From assembly GCA_039000515.1 (NCBI GenBank), contig JBCFYV010000012.1, forward strand, positions 35,912,506 to 35,976,505: 64,000 nucleotides of DNA, read 5' to 3'. The notes below the pieces were generated by a model, which saw only the letters and a list, made by a program, of their open reading frames with translations, was not told the origin of the DNA and did not search any database. Below, piece by piece: positions 21,732 through 33,799 of the stretch. Position 1 is the stretch's first letter. Each line of letters starts with the position of its first letter. The DNA comes from Timema cristinae. Lineage: Eukaryota; Arthropoda; Insecta; Phasmatodea; Timematidae. A program made the position numbers and the translations under genes.

Positions 21732-22174
21732 ATCTTCTACATATATATATTTTTAAAAATATCTATTTATTTCATTGTTGTTACTTACATTTGCATATAT
21801 CAATTGTTATCTTTTATAATAAACATTCTTATACTCAATGCAACCTTTTAATTTACTAATTCTAGGTAAATGAGTTATATCTTTAAACATAAGATTCTCG
21901 ACCCCCTCCCCATTGCTCATAGTACCAACATGGCGGATGATAGTTAAAGAGAGTTCATGGAAGCACAATCGTTGTATAAGCCAGAGAGAAAGGCCTATTC
22001 ACTTTTATGCAGTCCTGTCAGCTCCTCTGCAATTTATCATTTGTTATTGTTTATATGTTTATTTTGCTCTTGTGTAATGTGCGCCTGCCCTTATCTATTA
22101 GAGGATAAGGAGGGCGGTACACATCCTATCTAAATTCTACCTTCTTCGTTCCTAACACATTAGCGTAATTAATA

Positions 22175-23170
22175 TACAGTCGAACTTGGTTATAGCTTCA
22201 CCGAAGAGACCAAAGAAATTTGTAGACTAGGTCAGAGTAACGTTATAAAAGAGGTACCAAGTTCACAAATTACAAATTACATTTAATTTACAAATGAAGA
22301 ATACTTATTTAAAAATATATACTGTAGTTACATAACTTACATTTAGGCTTATTCTCGGTAGTAATGTAATTTTCTTTTGAACTCTCCTTTCTGTAAACCA
22401 AATTCTCTCTGTCGTGCTGTAGAGATGCTACATTGCAATCAAAAGATCGGCAGATGTCTCTGAAGCGGTAAAATCGTGAAAGCGTTTCAGCGGTTCTCAT
22501 TGCCTCTTGTAATGTCGGACAAACGATATCGGCATCTCTCTCTTCAGCACTATCTTCTGCCTCTGCGTCTTTTACTTCCACGATAATTTCTGAATCACTC
22601 AACACTTGAAATGTTTCTACGTGGTAATCCATTGACACACAGGAGTTAAGCTCATTTCCAAATTCTTTCTCATTGAATTGATTAATTCACTCAGAGCGGT
22701 ATGTCGTCTTCCCCTTCTTCATCATCATCGGGTAAATAAGTGTGTGCGAGGTGTGCTGTATTAAAGCACTTTGCTATCGTCAGCTGCGTTACACTCTTCG
22801 AAGATTCGTCCAGGAATTTGATCACATCGAACATATAGCTTGTAACAGGTTTCACCGTGTACATACATATATATTTTTTTAAATTGCTTGTGATAATGTC
22901 ACTTAAGACACCTTGGTCCATAAGCTGCAGGAAGCTTGTACTGTTAGTTTGACGATAATAAAGCCAGATTAATGTTGGTCAAACTTAGCTTTGGTTGGGC
23001 TGGACAGTTGTCAGCTATGTGTAGATCTTTCTTGTTTTTCAGCGACAGCTACTTATCACACTTTCTTAGTTCATCTTCAAAAACACTAGATGTCATCCAC
23101 GCTTTTGGGTAGGCATTGTAGCTTACAGGAAGTTTTCTAACGTTACTTATAACACACTTATAAACCACGC
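22175..23170 (-). pseudogene. Dead Tigger/pogo-type DDE transposase
   Basis: Reading the minus strand from about 23150, the peptide LPVSYNAYPKAWMTSSVFED, then KNKKDLHIADNCPAQP and the downstream MDQGV motif (about 22921) follow the order in pogo/Tigger/jerky DDE transposases (AW-T-x-x-F, x-DNCPAHP, LDQGVI). The C-terminal part continues through 22691 and into an acidic stretch (DDDEEGEDD; DAEAEDSAEERDAD) to about 22309. In-frame stops after RKCDK and SSN and frame changes between segments make it inactive. A probable inverted terminus, TACAGTCGAACTTGGTTATA, lies at 22175; the other end was not found. Confidence 0.75.
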
Positions 23171-24350
23171 CAAAAGAGAGATGAGACGTAGGACGTGTAC
23201 ACACTGAATTGTTCAAAACAACACTGAAAACAGAAGTGATGATCAGTGCGAGAAGTTAATAATGTGCCTACGCGGACTGGTTTGGTTAGTACAGGCGTGT
23301 TCAAAACAATAAATAAAAAGGGGAGGCTCTACAGTTGTAAAGCTTCATCTCATAGTAACAAGCGTTGTGTACAATACTCTAATATCTTTCCTATGAACGT
23401 ATTACATTAGAATTCAAAATGAATTTTAAAATTACACATACGTACATTTAAATGAAATATTAAGTAATATAGGCATATTTGAGAAGTTTTTACGCTACAA
23501 CCGAATGGTAGTGACACTAAAACAGAAGTTTTTATAACATTAACAGATGACAGTTTGAATAAATGCTGAAAAAATGACGCTACGCCGGAGTTTACGGAAC
23601 AGCCGAGGCTGTTAAAACCATGTACGATGTACATGAGTATAACCCAAATGGGTGGTAAGACTCAGTGAAAAAAAAATTCTTGCCCCAAATAGAACTTTGT
23701 TAAATGCATCAATCTGCCATTGTCTGGTTTACAGTTATCAGGGAGGCTCGGGTCAAGATTTCTATAGTATAAAGTTGGCTCGTTCCCTAGAACGGCCTGC
23801 AGTCGGTTTTTCCCCGAGCACGCAGCGCTGCTGTGACATCTGCTCGTAACCTCCATCTGGTCAGCGCCAGCTTGCTTCATTTTAGGAGCTACACGTGGTC
23901 TGCGGTGTTAAGCTGGTTTTTCACTTCTTATTTATGTCAAGTATGCTACCAAATTCATTGTTAATAGTAATGTTTGTGTGTTTATTGTAATTTTAATGAG
24001 TATTTACGCGTGAGCTGTGAAGTGTCACGAAACTTTCTATAGATACGCAGAGGATGGAAACCCAAGAGGAGGGTGTAGTTAATTATGTTTCTAAAAACCT
24101 AATCGACGAAACAAGTCAGACAAATGAGACTTAGACTGAAATGATAAAAAACTATCTAGAATTACAACAGAAAAACAAAAAATATTGAAATCAAAACTAG
24201 TGATACAACAAAGTGCTCTGAAACTGAAATCTAAGAAAATCTGTTGGCTCAAGAGCACATTTATTTCTCTGAAAAAGAACATAAGCCCCGAATTAGTTAA
24301 AGAATAAAAAATTAAAGAAAAACAGAGTATCGTTTTTATAAGTAATCAGT
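23171..24350. other. Unassigned DNA between two transposase relics
   Basis: Short open frames near 23652-23880 overlap on both strands and show no motif. The stretch 24060-24350 leads into the P-type relic and may be its N-terminal part. Confidence 0.4.
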
Positions 24351-24359
24351 TGGATTTAT

Positions 24360-25680
24360 TGGTTTGTAATAAACGCAAAGCTCATTGGACAAATGAAGAA
24401 ATGGAAGTTGCCTTGACTATGCTATATTTAGGTAAACAAGCATATGTGTATTTACAAAAAAAAAGCATTATCCACAACCAGGTTTGTCAACTCTAAGAAA
24501 GTGGGCCTCTTACCCTTGATATCCGTCAAGGATTTCTAGAAGACGTGATGCGCATACTGAAGACCGCCAGGAAATATAAAGAAACACATGAAAAAGTTGC
24601 AGTTCTTCAATATGTCAAAATGAAGATAAACAACGATTGATACGAGTATGATCCAAGGTTCGATTAAATTTTAGGGACCTACAAACGAATGCAAATAATA
24701 ATGGTGAGGGGACTGTTTTCTAACGGAAGTAACCCATATTTGTTGACTTTGACTTCAAAATCACACCTGAAATATTGAATACAACTATTATAAAACTTAA
24801 GATATTGGTGTTGACATTGTTGCGTGTATATTAGATATGGGCGTAAGTAATTTTGTTTTATGGAATAAACTTAAATTTTCAGTATATAAACCTTAGTTTT
24901 ACAACAGGACGGACACAATAATGAAGGTTAAAAAAACAAACAACAGAAAGACAACACGTCAGGTTACCAGCACAACTCTTCTTAAACACAACGGTTAAAG
25001 CGCTTGAGTTTTAAAAACTAGTGAATGCCAGGATTTACAAAATAATGTATCCGGCTTTATTATCTATGTACATTATTATTTCAGTGTTATGAATAGTTTC
25101 ACGCAAGGAAAAAAACAACCATCATTTGAATTGTGGATCTGAGCTGTACAAAGATGAACAAGTGAAGTCTTGATAGTGGGAAGAAGAATTTACAACCTTT
25201 ATAGCAGGGAATATTACTATTATTATTATTTATTATTATTATTATTATTATTAGCACCGCGTCTTACTACCCATTCGGGTTATACGCACTTACGCTAATG
25301 TGTAATGGTAGGGTGATTATGAGATGAAATGAAGGACCTACAGTTTAACGTGGAATCCGAACCACGGTGGAGACCTGGCATTCCCCACATTCACAAGATG
25401 TCTTGTCAGAGGTGAAGGAAGGGTTTGTTAATCAGATAAATATTTGCCGGGACCGAGGATTGAACCCCGGCCGCCAGCATAGAAATCTGACACCTTACCC
25501 CTAGACCACCAGGTCACCGGGAATATTACTGTCTATCAACTCACCCAAATCACTTTTGATAGATGTTAAAGTGAAATATGGTATGGATTATTTCATAACC
25601 CATAGGATTGACCAATATAGTCTGGATACTTTTTTCACAAATAAGAATTCGTGGTGGTCTGAATAATTATCTGACTACGT
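24360..25680 (+). pseudogene. Dead P-element/THAP9-type transposase
   Basis: Three blocks in the expected order. First, AHWTNEEMEVALTMLYLGKQ then AYVYLQ, followed in the next frame by PQPGLSTLRKWA (24385-24515); P-type transposases carry W-x-x-E-x-I-x-x-AL and a Y-PLP-x-x-STL-x-W motif here. Second, VDFDFKITPEIL and, one frame on, GVDIVACILDMGVSNFVLWN (24737-24875), matching the VVA-x-x-x-DMG-x-x-N-x-x-LW catalytic-core segment. Third, FITHRIDQYSLDTFF (about 25590-25640), matching the Q-D-LENFF motif. Frameshifts (one in an A9 run) and stops inactivate it. A SINE splits it at 25219-25518. Assignment is from remembered motifs. Confidence 0.7.
25219..25518 (-). mobile_element. SINE family A, full length, inside the P-type relic
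   Basis: 300 bp with a long (ATT)n run, tail, body and complete tRNA-like head. Exact 12-bp target duplication GGGAATATTACT at 25207-25218 and 25519-25530, so the insertion is younger than the P-type element. Confidence 0.94.
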
Positions 25681-27936
25681 CGAATGTTTTATATCGGTAA
25701 GGATAATCCTTATGGGTAAAAATTCAAGCATTCTACAAAGCAATCGTAGCAATTCTCTTCTACATCAGCTATAAAATATGAAGAACGTTCAGTGACATCA
25801 GTGTTCTACCATGTGCATATAAAAGGTGGTTTCGCCAGCGAACAAGCAGACGAACAGGAGGGTGCCAATGAAGACAGAGAAGATATTCTCAAGACAGTTA
25901 TTCAGACTGAGACAGGAAGGAAGACAGCCAAGAAAGTGGACAGAGCTATGTCGCAGTGTGGGTGGCTAGGAAGTACAAAAACATATACCAGTTCTTAGGA
26001 AATTTTACATACCAAGTGTCAAACAATGCATCTTCGATTCAACATTTGTCCCAGGATGGACTTATAGGACCATCCGATAAATGGCTTAACATTAGTGTTG
26101 TGTGTGAAAGTGAGTTCAAAAAGTTTCACGGAAATGAGTCTATCAACAAGCAAATGACGCAGTAAAATCTTTAGCTATAAAACTGTCGTCTATGTTTCCT
26201 ACATTTCCAATGGAAGTTACTTCACCTTACATTATAATCCAGACTATTTTTAGAATGACGTTCTTGAATGATAAATTGCAGGAAAATAAGATAAGAAAAA
26301 GGTACGGTAACAATTCTTCCGAAGGACAGAAAAAAATATTACCAAAATAGTTATTTAATTGGCAGATTGTGCTTATATGTACAATATTGATACAGATATT
26401 AGGAATACCGAGAATATGTTTGAAAGAACATAAAGATTTTAATGTAGGTATTAGACTATTTTTCAACACAGTATTATATAAAACGTTAAATAAATATATT
26501 TATGTTTTACTATTTAATTATATTCTTCCACAAATAGTTATGAAGGGTTTTAGGTTTTAACGAGTCATGTTCCTCACTGTAGATTAATATTTACTTTATT
26601 TGAACGCATTGTTAAATTGAATATTTTATTAAAATGTATTATTCAGAAAAGTTTAATGATTAATTATTATTACTTTTCAAATACAATACTATTTTAGTTG
26701 TTTATTAATGACAACGCTAAAGTCCGAAAGACACGGTAATAAGCAATTCTGGGTGTTATTATCATACTAAACTATATTTTCATTTGAGGTAATGAAATAT
26801 ATAATAATAACAATAATCCGTATACTAAACAAGTAATAATAACAATAATGGTTTTATCTGGTAAAAGATTGATACGTGAGTAGAAAAAATATCTTGAGTG
26901 ATCGCCGCAGACCTACTCCACTGTTAATTCTCGGCGCGCCGAATTGAGTTATAATATCGCTGCCTTAATAATATTATTTATGCAAAAACCAACCAATCGC
27001 ATTGAAAAAAAATAAATAATAAAATTCAATATTATCCAAAACTTTCCCACCAACTAAAACTTCTTAGCCAAAAAATCAAACATTTCCTCGCATAGTACTT
27101 TTCTCAGGTCATACAGTTTTTTTGTATTGTATTTATTGTATTAATAATATTATTGTATTCTTAAATAAAAATAAAATGAATTGTTGTAGTCGTCAAATTG
27201 TGCTGAATAAGTACATCAAAGAACACTACATATATTTGAGGTACCGCACAGCCATGCAGGGCGATGTATATAAACGCACTACACTATATAGTTTATGCGC
27301 TTGTGTGCAGCAGAGTGACTCCCTCGGTCATGAAGTGACGTCATCAGCTCTCGCTAAGTGAACCATAAAACTGGCCGATCTGGCCAACCTTATAATCTAG
27401 AAACCTTTGGTTTGGGTTGTGTGTACATAATTTTTACGCTTTTCCTTAAGTGTTTCCTACGCTCCTATGCACAAATTCGAGTACATCTTCTTTAAATTAG
27501 ACCTTTCTACTCCCTACCATATAATTGTAAATATGTGGATAATATGGTTGAATAGTAAGACTTGGAGTACAAAATAAAGACCAATTTGATTTTCACACGT
27601 ACTAAAAACACGCAAAACTTACTTCTAGGTAATTTATCGTAATCGTGAAAATGTACGACCTCTTATATTATGATTGATCTTGAAGTTACATCCCCCCTAG
27701 ACTGGTTTATGAAAGATTGAAATCTTTCGAAAATGGCTTTAAAGATTTTGTTCAAAATGGCTATCTGAGGAGTGTTTTACATGATAAGTAGCAGGGTACA
27801 CTTGTTTTTCCGAGAAAAAATAATTTAAGAGGAGTTTTTTTTTAAAAATGTCGTTTGTAAGAAAGTATGTATTGAGTCGTAGAATTTATTTTATAGTGCA
27901 ACACTACAGAATACACAATTTGGTTATAATGTGATA
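25681..27936. other. AT-rich DNA, possibly the 3' part of the P-type relic at first
   Basis: The frame at 25792-25998 is hydrophilic, with DEQEGANEDREDILKTV, but I do not recognise it. Beyond 26170 nothing is identified. A stretch near 27725-27795 shares GAAAATGKCTTTAAAGAT-type similarity with 36747-36815. Confidence 0.4.
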
Positions 27937-27938
27937 TA

Positions 27939-28173
27939 CAGTAGCCCCATGACTTCTTTGGTGCTGACTGACAGCTCTCAGCTGACAGCTAAAAGATTTG
28001 AAAAGCTACCAGACCAAATTATGTATCCCTACACCGAACCATATGATTTGCAAAAACATGTGTTTAGCAGCTGTCACTTCTGACGGTCAAAATTTAGGTA
28101 TATCCCTAAATGTTGACGGTCAGAAGTCAGCTGTGAGCTGTCAGTCAGCACCAAAGAAGCCATGGGGCTACTG
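27939..28173. mobile_element. 235-bp MITE with about 50-bp inverted repeats, TA target
   Basis: CAGTAGCCCCATGACTTCTT then TGGTGCTGACTGACAGCTC at the left mirrors the complement of the right end (GAGCTGTCAGTCAGCACCA then AAGAAGCCATGGGGCTACTG). TA flanks both sides (27937-27938 and 28174-28175). TA duplication and CAGTAG- ends fit a Tc1/mariner-pogo superfamily MITE. The centre holds two TGACGGTCA words around ATTTAGG/CCTAAAT. Confidence 0.88.
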
Positions 28174-28175
28174 TA

Positions 28176-29100
28176 CAAATATCTCTAAAACAATTTTTAT
28201 GCGTTCATCAACAACGAATAAATTAATTACTTTAACTAGGAGGCTTACAACAAGAACATACCCATTTGCAAATTAAATTTAATCGCATAATATTTCATAT
28301 GGATGGTAAAATAATTAAACTTTACATTTATCTTAATCTTTAAAACTATTCAAACAGCTCCGTCATAATAAAAGTATGGTTCTATTGTTAAGTTTAATTT
28401 AGGCTAACAAATACACCCTTCCCCTCACTTTCCCTACAAGGGCATGCGAAGATTTTCTATTAATGAGTGCTTTGGGTGACTTCACTTAACGCTAGATTGA
28501 TGAGCAAAAGTTATCCGCCGGGAGATGTGCTGTAAAACTTTCCAGTGTAAGAATAAAATCACAACTTCATTCACCTCTTTCCAACGCCAAATCTTTCTCC
28601 CTCATCCAATTTCCACTCGTCCAAACCAGGCTATAATATTGACGAGGACCAAGTAGAAAGTTACCGGATAATTCTGGGTACCCCTTTTAATGGTATCCGA
28701 TAGTTCATCATTCCCAAAACATTGACCCGCTTAGTAATTACCGTGGCATGTATTAGAAACGGATGACAGCGCCGGAACCTCAAATAATAGACGGGTCTCG
28801 TTGCCATTTTATAGGTTTTCTTTGCTATTTAACGATTAATCCCACCTTGGAAATAATTCATTAGCCAATATGCTACATCAATCATTATGTAACCTGTATG
28901 GGTAAAAAGTACCATAGTGGACTTTTTAAGAGGAAATAATTATCAATGATTGATTGATTATTTACCAGCCTAAGGAGTCTCAGGTTTTAATTACTGTTAG
29001 AAACGTCACGTGGGTGCAAAATTCAAAGGGTTAGGAGCACACCTAAGTTAGAAGGTCTCGGAATATGTTTATTGTTAGTTCAACACATCCTACTAGGCTA
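28176..29100. other. AT-rich DNA, nothing recognised
   Basis: No coding or repeat signal that I can support. Confidence 0.45.
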
Positions 29101-29104
29101 CTTG

Positions 29105-29340
29105 TCCAGACTTTACCCATATCCACACTAATGGAGTGTAAATGGAGTGTAAATGTAGCGCCATTTGCCTGGATTATGAGCGGGACTCCATTTATGGAAA
29201 AAACACATCACTAGTTCGCCCATTTGGGAATCGAATCCTAGCCAACCTTCACGTCACTGGCACTTTGGTCTATTGTGAATATGATACCTTGGAGCGTGCT
29301 TCCACCGATGTGGATAATATGTGTGTTATACGTACTGGCA
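29105..29340 (-). mobile_element. Degraded SINE, Leu/Ser-like family
   Basis: CACACTAATGGAGTGTAAATG, the B box complement GGGAATCGAATCCTAGCC (about 29225), then TTCACGTCACTGGCA and a CACCGATGTGG end. The open frame from 29142 is explained by this remnant. Confidence 0.4.
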
Positions 29341-29559
29341 AATAAAAAAAAAATCCCGGTCCTTTGTTAATTTATATAGCTTCTTTAGAAAATACACATT
29401 AATTACTTCAATTAAAGACAAATAAAGTCATATCACGGCTTAGAAGCTAAATCTAAAACAACTTATAAAATAAAAATATATTTGTTGCTGTCAAAAATGA
29501 TCACATCACATTACTATTTAAAAGGGTGAGATACGCAGAAGCGGGTTTAAACTATAGAC

Positions 29560-30118
29560 CCAATAGGCACGGACCTAGGGGCGGTGGCTTTAGGGGGCAG
29601 CACATTTTGGATAACATTATTTTAATTTTAATATTTTGTTTTATATAATTGCGTTTATGGTGTGTATATGCCCGATTTTCTTTCATAGAAATCTTTTCTC
29701 GAATACTAGCGCCCCCCCCCCCCCTTCGACCCACATATCTTTCCTCCGAAACCTCCTAAAACTCTTGAAAAAAAAGTGGAGGGTGGGAGGGGGGGCGCAT
29801 ATTATATTATTATTATTATTATTATTATTATTAGCACCGCGTCCTACTACCCGTTCGGGTTATACGCACTTACGCTAATGTGTAATGGTAGGGTGATTGT
29901 GAGATGAAATGAAGGACCTACAGTTTAATGTGGAATCCGAACCACGGTGGCGACCTGGCATTCCCCACATTCACAAGATGTCTTGTCAGAGGTGAAGGAA
30001 GGGTTTGGTAATCAGATAAATCTGTGCCGGGACCGAGGATCGAACCCCGGCCGCCAGCACAGAAGTCTGCGCATATTATAAATTGTGCCTAAGGGCGCAA
30101 AAATTTTAAATCCTCCAC
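29560..30118. mobile_element. Probable hAT-like element split by a SINE
   Basis: The right end ATTGTGCCTAAGGGCGCAAA then AATTTTAAATCCTCCACTGG (30081-30119), read as complement, begins CCAGTGGAGGATTTAAAATT, a frequent form of hAT-derived termini. The left side has GGCACGGACCTAGGGGCGGT (about 29569). A C-run (about 29710) and G-rich patch lie inside. The left terminus is uncertain. Confidence 0.35.
29807..30068 (-). mobile_element. SINE family A, slightly 5'-truncated
   Basis: Lacks about the first 37 bp of the tRNA head, stopping at GCACAGAAGTCT. Exact 12-bp duplication GCGCATATTATA at 29795-29806 and 30069-30080. The A box is missing while the B box (GATCGAACCCCGG) remains, so this copy could not be transcribed from its own promoter. 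Confidence 0.93.
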
Positions 30119-30782
30119 TGGAGATAAGATTTATCAAAAGTGACAGTTGCAGAGCACATTACTTGACGTATGAATATATGAAAATGGTTTTAGTAGCTGT
30201 CAGATAAAGTGTTCTTCCTACCAACATGTCTTAGCCTCTGGACATGTATCGGGATGAGCCCGTAAACAAACAGTAAATGATCAGAAAAACTGAAAACGTT
30301 CACCTTTCCTTTTTATGATTTAAAAACTGTAATTAAGATTTATACAAACCTATTTAATTTTTTTTTTTCAAAACGCTACTTTATTGTTAAATTATTCTTA
30401 TGAAGAATTTATAGCTTGACGAGATTTGAGATATTTTTTGATGCTGACGATATAGATAATAAACAAAATTGAGAGGAAAAAATATTTGATCCATAAAGTA
30501 AATCAAATTAAAAATTGAACCCAAACAAATTTCTAGCTTCACAAGAAATGACTTTTGTTTGTGTACGAATTGACAATAAAAAGTAAAAAAAAAAAAACGA
30601 AAAAAATTGATTGTACTCAAAATTTCAGTACAATAGTCTCAAAGTAAAATCATCCAGATGTCATTATAAAACTAAAAATAGCTATGTATTGTACAGTTAC
30701 AAAAATGTTATAGACAATTAATTGACCGAGATGTCTATAATTAATTATGTACCCTTCATTAACGTTGTAAGGAAGAAAGTTT
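30119..30782. other. AT-rich DNA, nothing recognised
   Basis: Homopolymer A and T runs only. Confidence 0.5.
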
Positions 30783-31213
30783 ACTAGGGCTGTGCAAGGT
30801 ACACTTTAACATTTCGAAGCGAACTCAAATCGAGTATAATGAAATATTCTCGAAGCCGAATCAAAGTTCGAATATTTGTTGGTTGTTTTGCGCTAAAAAA
30901 AATAATATATTGGGTTTACTTGGTAAATGTGTTATTGTACAATTGTTTGTAATATTTCGCGTTAATCTGACAAATAAAGCTACTATTACAACATGCAATT
31001 CATTTACCTCATGATTTTTTTCATAAAAATGTTAATTTGTAATGTACAAATCAGTTCAGAATGGCAGTATTTGAACATAAATTGAGTATTTTATCAGTCA
31101 ATACTTTTATTGGCGAAGCCTTGAAGCCAGAATTTTTCTTTTCAAATGAAGTTGAAGCTGATGTTTGTTTCTAAGCCAAGTCGAAGTTTCAAAGCTTCGC
31201 ACACCCCTAAAGC
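30783..31213. mobile_element. MITE with GGGNTGTGC ends
   Basis: CTAGGGCTGTGCAAGGTAC on the left mirrors AGCTTCGCACACCCCTAAAG on the right; TTCGAAGC-type words lie inside both arms (about 30814 and about 31180). The flanks leave TA or a 3-bp TWA as the target. Superfamily not settled (PIF/Harbinger or mariner-type). Confidence 0.55.
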
Positions 31214-31219
31214 TTATCT

Positions 31220-32885
31220 TGACTGGTTACACTATGGTAGCTTATAGGATAGAGCCATCTGAATTGGAGCCCGTCAAAGTAAGACTGCCAACTTCCAGGG
31301 TAAATGGAGTCGTGTATACTTATAGACCAAAGGACAACTTCATAGTGGAAAATTCTTGTACAATATTTTTGACATCAAGCTGAGGTTCAATCGACTCAAA
31401 ATTGTATAAACACGTAAATCTAAGTCTGCTCATTCAGAAAATAACAATTTTTATGTTGGTCGTAAGCGAATATTTGAGCAGTTGGGCTTAGTTTACTGAC
31501 GCACATTGTCGAGACTGCATTATGTTAGAATAGAACACAGTTAAAGGAGATACGCTGAAGCGTGGTGCTAGTGATGGTAGTGTCTTCGTCAGGAACCTCT
31601 GGATTGATACCCTGGTACTTTTGACCAATGTTTGACTGTTCGTCCATTCCACTCAATAAGCGATGGGGATGGGTACATTCACGCTACTAACAATCAACGC
31701 TCACATTATAGCGTAAACTTAAACATAAATATTTCTTACACACCCATATAAATTTTCCTCATGTAGTCTACTATAGCTTGGAACAAAGATTTCAAAAAGT
31801 ATTTTATCAGTAAACTGCACTTAAATGCATTTTTCTTCTATAAATAGGAACAATAAGGTTATTTAACATATAAAACATTCCCAAGATATATATATATATA
31901 TATATTTTTTTTTTGAACAAAACAATTCGAGCCATTTTAAAATTTTCAAAAGTAAGAAATTAGTAAACCCTTATTAAATGAGTTTTTCCTCCAAAAACAT
32001 GCATAAAACGTTTTATTTTTAATAAAAATCATTATCTAAATACCCATTTTTGAATTTTTTTCCCAATTTTCAAAAATCAATAATAAATTAAATACTAGTA
32101 AATTAAATTTTCTCTAATATATAAGTACACGTTGCTATGAATTGTGTAAAACATTCTATACACATCCACTTTGAACAAAACTGTTAGAGCCATTACTAAA
32201 AAATCGGCTCAATAATCAGCAAACTATCCTTAATTTTAGAGTTAGAATTTAATTAATTATTTAGCCTTTAGGTATGACCATACAACATATTATATATATC
32301 AAGTCTGAACGAAATTCGTTGTGCCGTTTTGGCCGTAGTCCCATGGAGAGACAAATAAATTCGGGGTAGATGGAACGTCAAAATACATCAGAATATTGAG
32401 TTAGAAAATGTTAACGATTACAACACTTTCTCTTTATGAAAAAGTAAAAACTATTTTAAAAAAACCTTTATTTTCCCACTGACGCTAAATTTAAGTTGTG
32501 TCTAATATATTCTGACGTCGCACCAATAATTCCATTCCAAGACAACTTTGTCGAGTTCATATGACTCCCCCCTCCCTTCTAATTTATATTCGTGACGATC
32601 TCTAATTCAACCCTCCCCCTCCCCCCACAATCATGCGGCTGTCTCGGACAAGTTTGGTCATTTCCAGCCGATTGTTTAGGTTCCCCCTTGTATGCGTATA
32701 ACCGCCAGGTTCACCCAAACCACGTCAACTTGATGGTCCAATATGGCTGAAAGCAGGAGTGACTCATGGGCAAACAAACACCTAAGGAGGAGGAGGAAGG
32801 CAGTAGAATTATTAAGAACGTCGCGTTCTTGAAGGGAAACACCCTCACACGGATTGTGGCAATGGTAGTTTTTAACGCTTCAAAA
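31220..32885. other. AT-rich DNA with weak repeat scraps
   Basis: A (TA)n tract at about 31887-31907. The ATTCGTTGTGCCGTTTTGGC stretch (about 32310) and degraded tRNA-head-like sequence near 31580-31690 suggest old elements that I cannot delimit. Confidence 0.35.
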
Positions 32886-32889
32886 CCAC

Positions 32890-33150
32890 AAGAACAACCC
32901 TTTAAAAAACAACAGTAATTTATTTTTAATTTATAATGTGACCTTTCTAAACAGACAGTTTATAAGTCATGTGCTGAAATAAGCAAACTTAAATTTAGAA
33001 CAAACACAACATCCAGCCCCCTGCAGTTAATTCATCACTTTGAGAGGAGAAACCTCATTTCAACACTGATACATTTTTCAGCCTTGCCCAGAATCAAACC
33101 CGGGAACCTTAGTTCAGTATGTATACACGCTACCAACTGAGTTAAGGTGT
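32890..33150 (-). mobile_element. SINE family D (different tRNA head)
   Basis: The complement of 33085-33150 reads as a tRNA-like head with CTCAGTTGGTAGCG (A box) and GGGTTTGATTCTGGGC (B box). The 3' body spans back to about 32890 with TTGCTTATTTCAGCACATGA on the minus strand. Related copies lie at 38000-38325 and 62290-62475. It lacks the tail shared by families A-C. Confidence 0.6.
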
Positions 33151-33248
33151 AAGACTAGACACATCTCAATAATACATTATCTTTTGGGACGCTGTTAAAA
33201 ATATACTATATGTCTGAGAAAGGCTGGCTAGAACTATGCTTCTACCCG

Positions 33249-33499
33249 CTTTGGTGGCCACATGGTTTAAGGCGTCGCTCTCGCAGTAGACTTGACTGCC
33301 GATGATGGAGAAATAGATGTTAGAATCTCGGCCGGGTGTACTGAGGGTGGCTTTTCAAAAATGGTTGTTCACACTTCCTCCACGCAAATGCGGGTACCTT
33401 TCCTCTAAATATAACCTTACTCACCCATATAACCATTAGCGTGATTAGTACAATGGCGTAAAATCTGTACAGTGTACAGGTAGTTAGATGTGGTGCTGA
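33249..33499 (+). mobile_element. SINE, Leu/Ser-like family (well kept)
   Basis: Head CTTTGGTGGCCACATGGTTT then AAGGCGTCGCTCTCGCAGTA, B box TTAGAATCTCGGCCGGGTG, body GAGGGTGGCTTTTCAAAAAT, ACGCAAATGCGGGTACC, CATTAGCGTGATTAGTACAA and a worn tail ending TGTGGTGCTGAA. The extended variable-arm spacing between boxes recalls class II tRNAs. Confidence 0.8.
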
Positions 33500-33799
33500 A
33501 AATCTATGTTCCTAACAATTGAACTTGTACTTATAAATGCAACATTTTGCGTAAAATGTCGTTGATAGAGCTAATGTCACATTTATAAGGCTTAAAACGT
33601 ACGAGTTTTAATCCTACTAGGTACAAGTTGTTACCTTCCCCCTACATTTTGGCGTAAACCATATTTTTAAATAACAAACCCGCTTTTAAACAACGCGGGA
33701 TTTCTGATCGTCTGAGATGCGTCTCAAGGCTCAAGTAGGCATTTTTGTTTTAAACGTATCTTAGCAACCGGTCGTGATATTCACATTTCTTACACTCAA

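Larger units (their letters stand above)
20411..22121 (+). mobile_element. Solo LTR-like repeat, copy 1
   Basis: About 1.7 kb, clearly homologous to 59539-60986. It begins TGTAACGTTGATTTGACATC, which folds on itself (TGTAACGTTGAT...ATCAACGTTACA), and ends GGAGGGCGGTACA, giving TG...CA termini. A conserved core contains CGAGCACTTTTTCTGCACCG and a TATA-like GGCTTATATACGGGTTCTG (about 20813-20831). No gag/pol lies beside it, so it reads as a solo LTR. The flanking 4 bp (CAAT/CATC) do not match well. A SINE scrap and 38-bp tandem repeats lie inside. Confidence 0.65.

Noticed and set aside
22309..22638. A 109-codon acidic frame as an independent gene
   Set aside because: It lies directly downstream of Tigger/pogo motifs on the same strand and is best read as the tail of that dead transposase.
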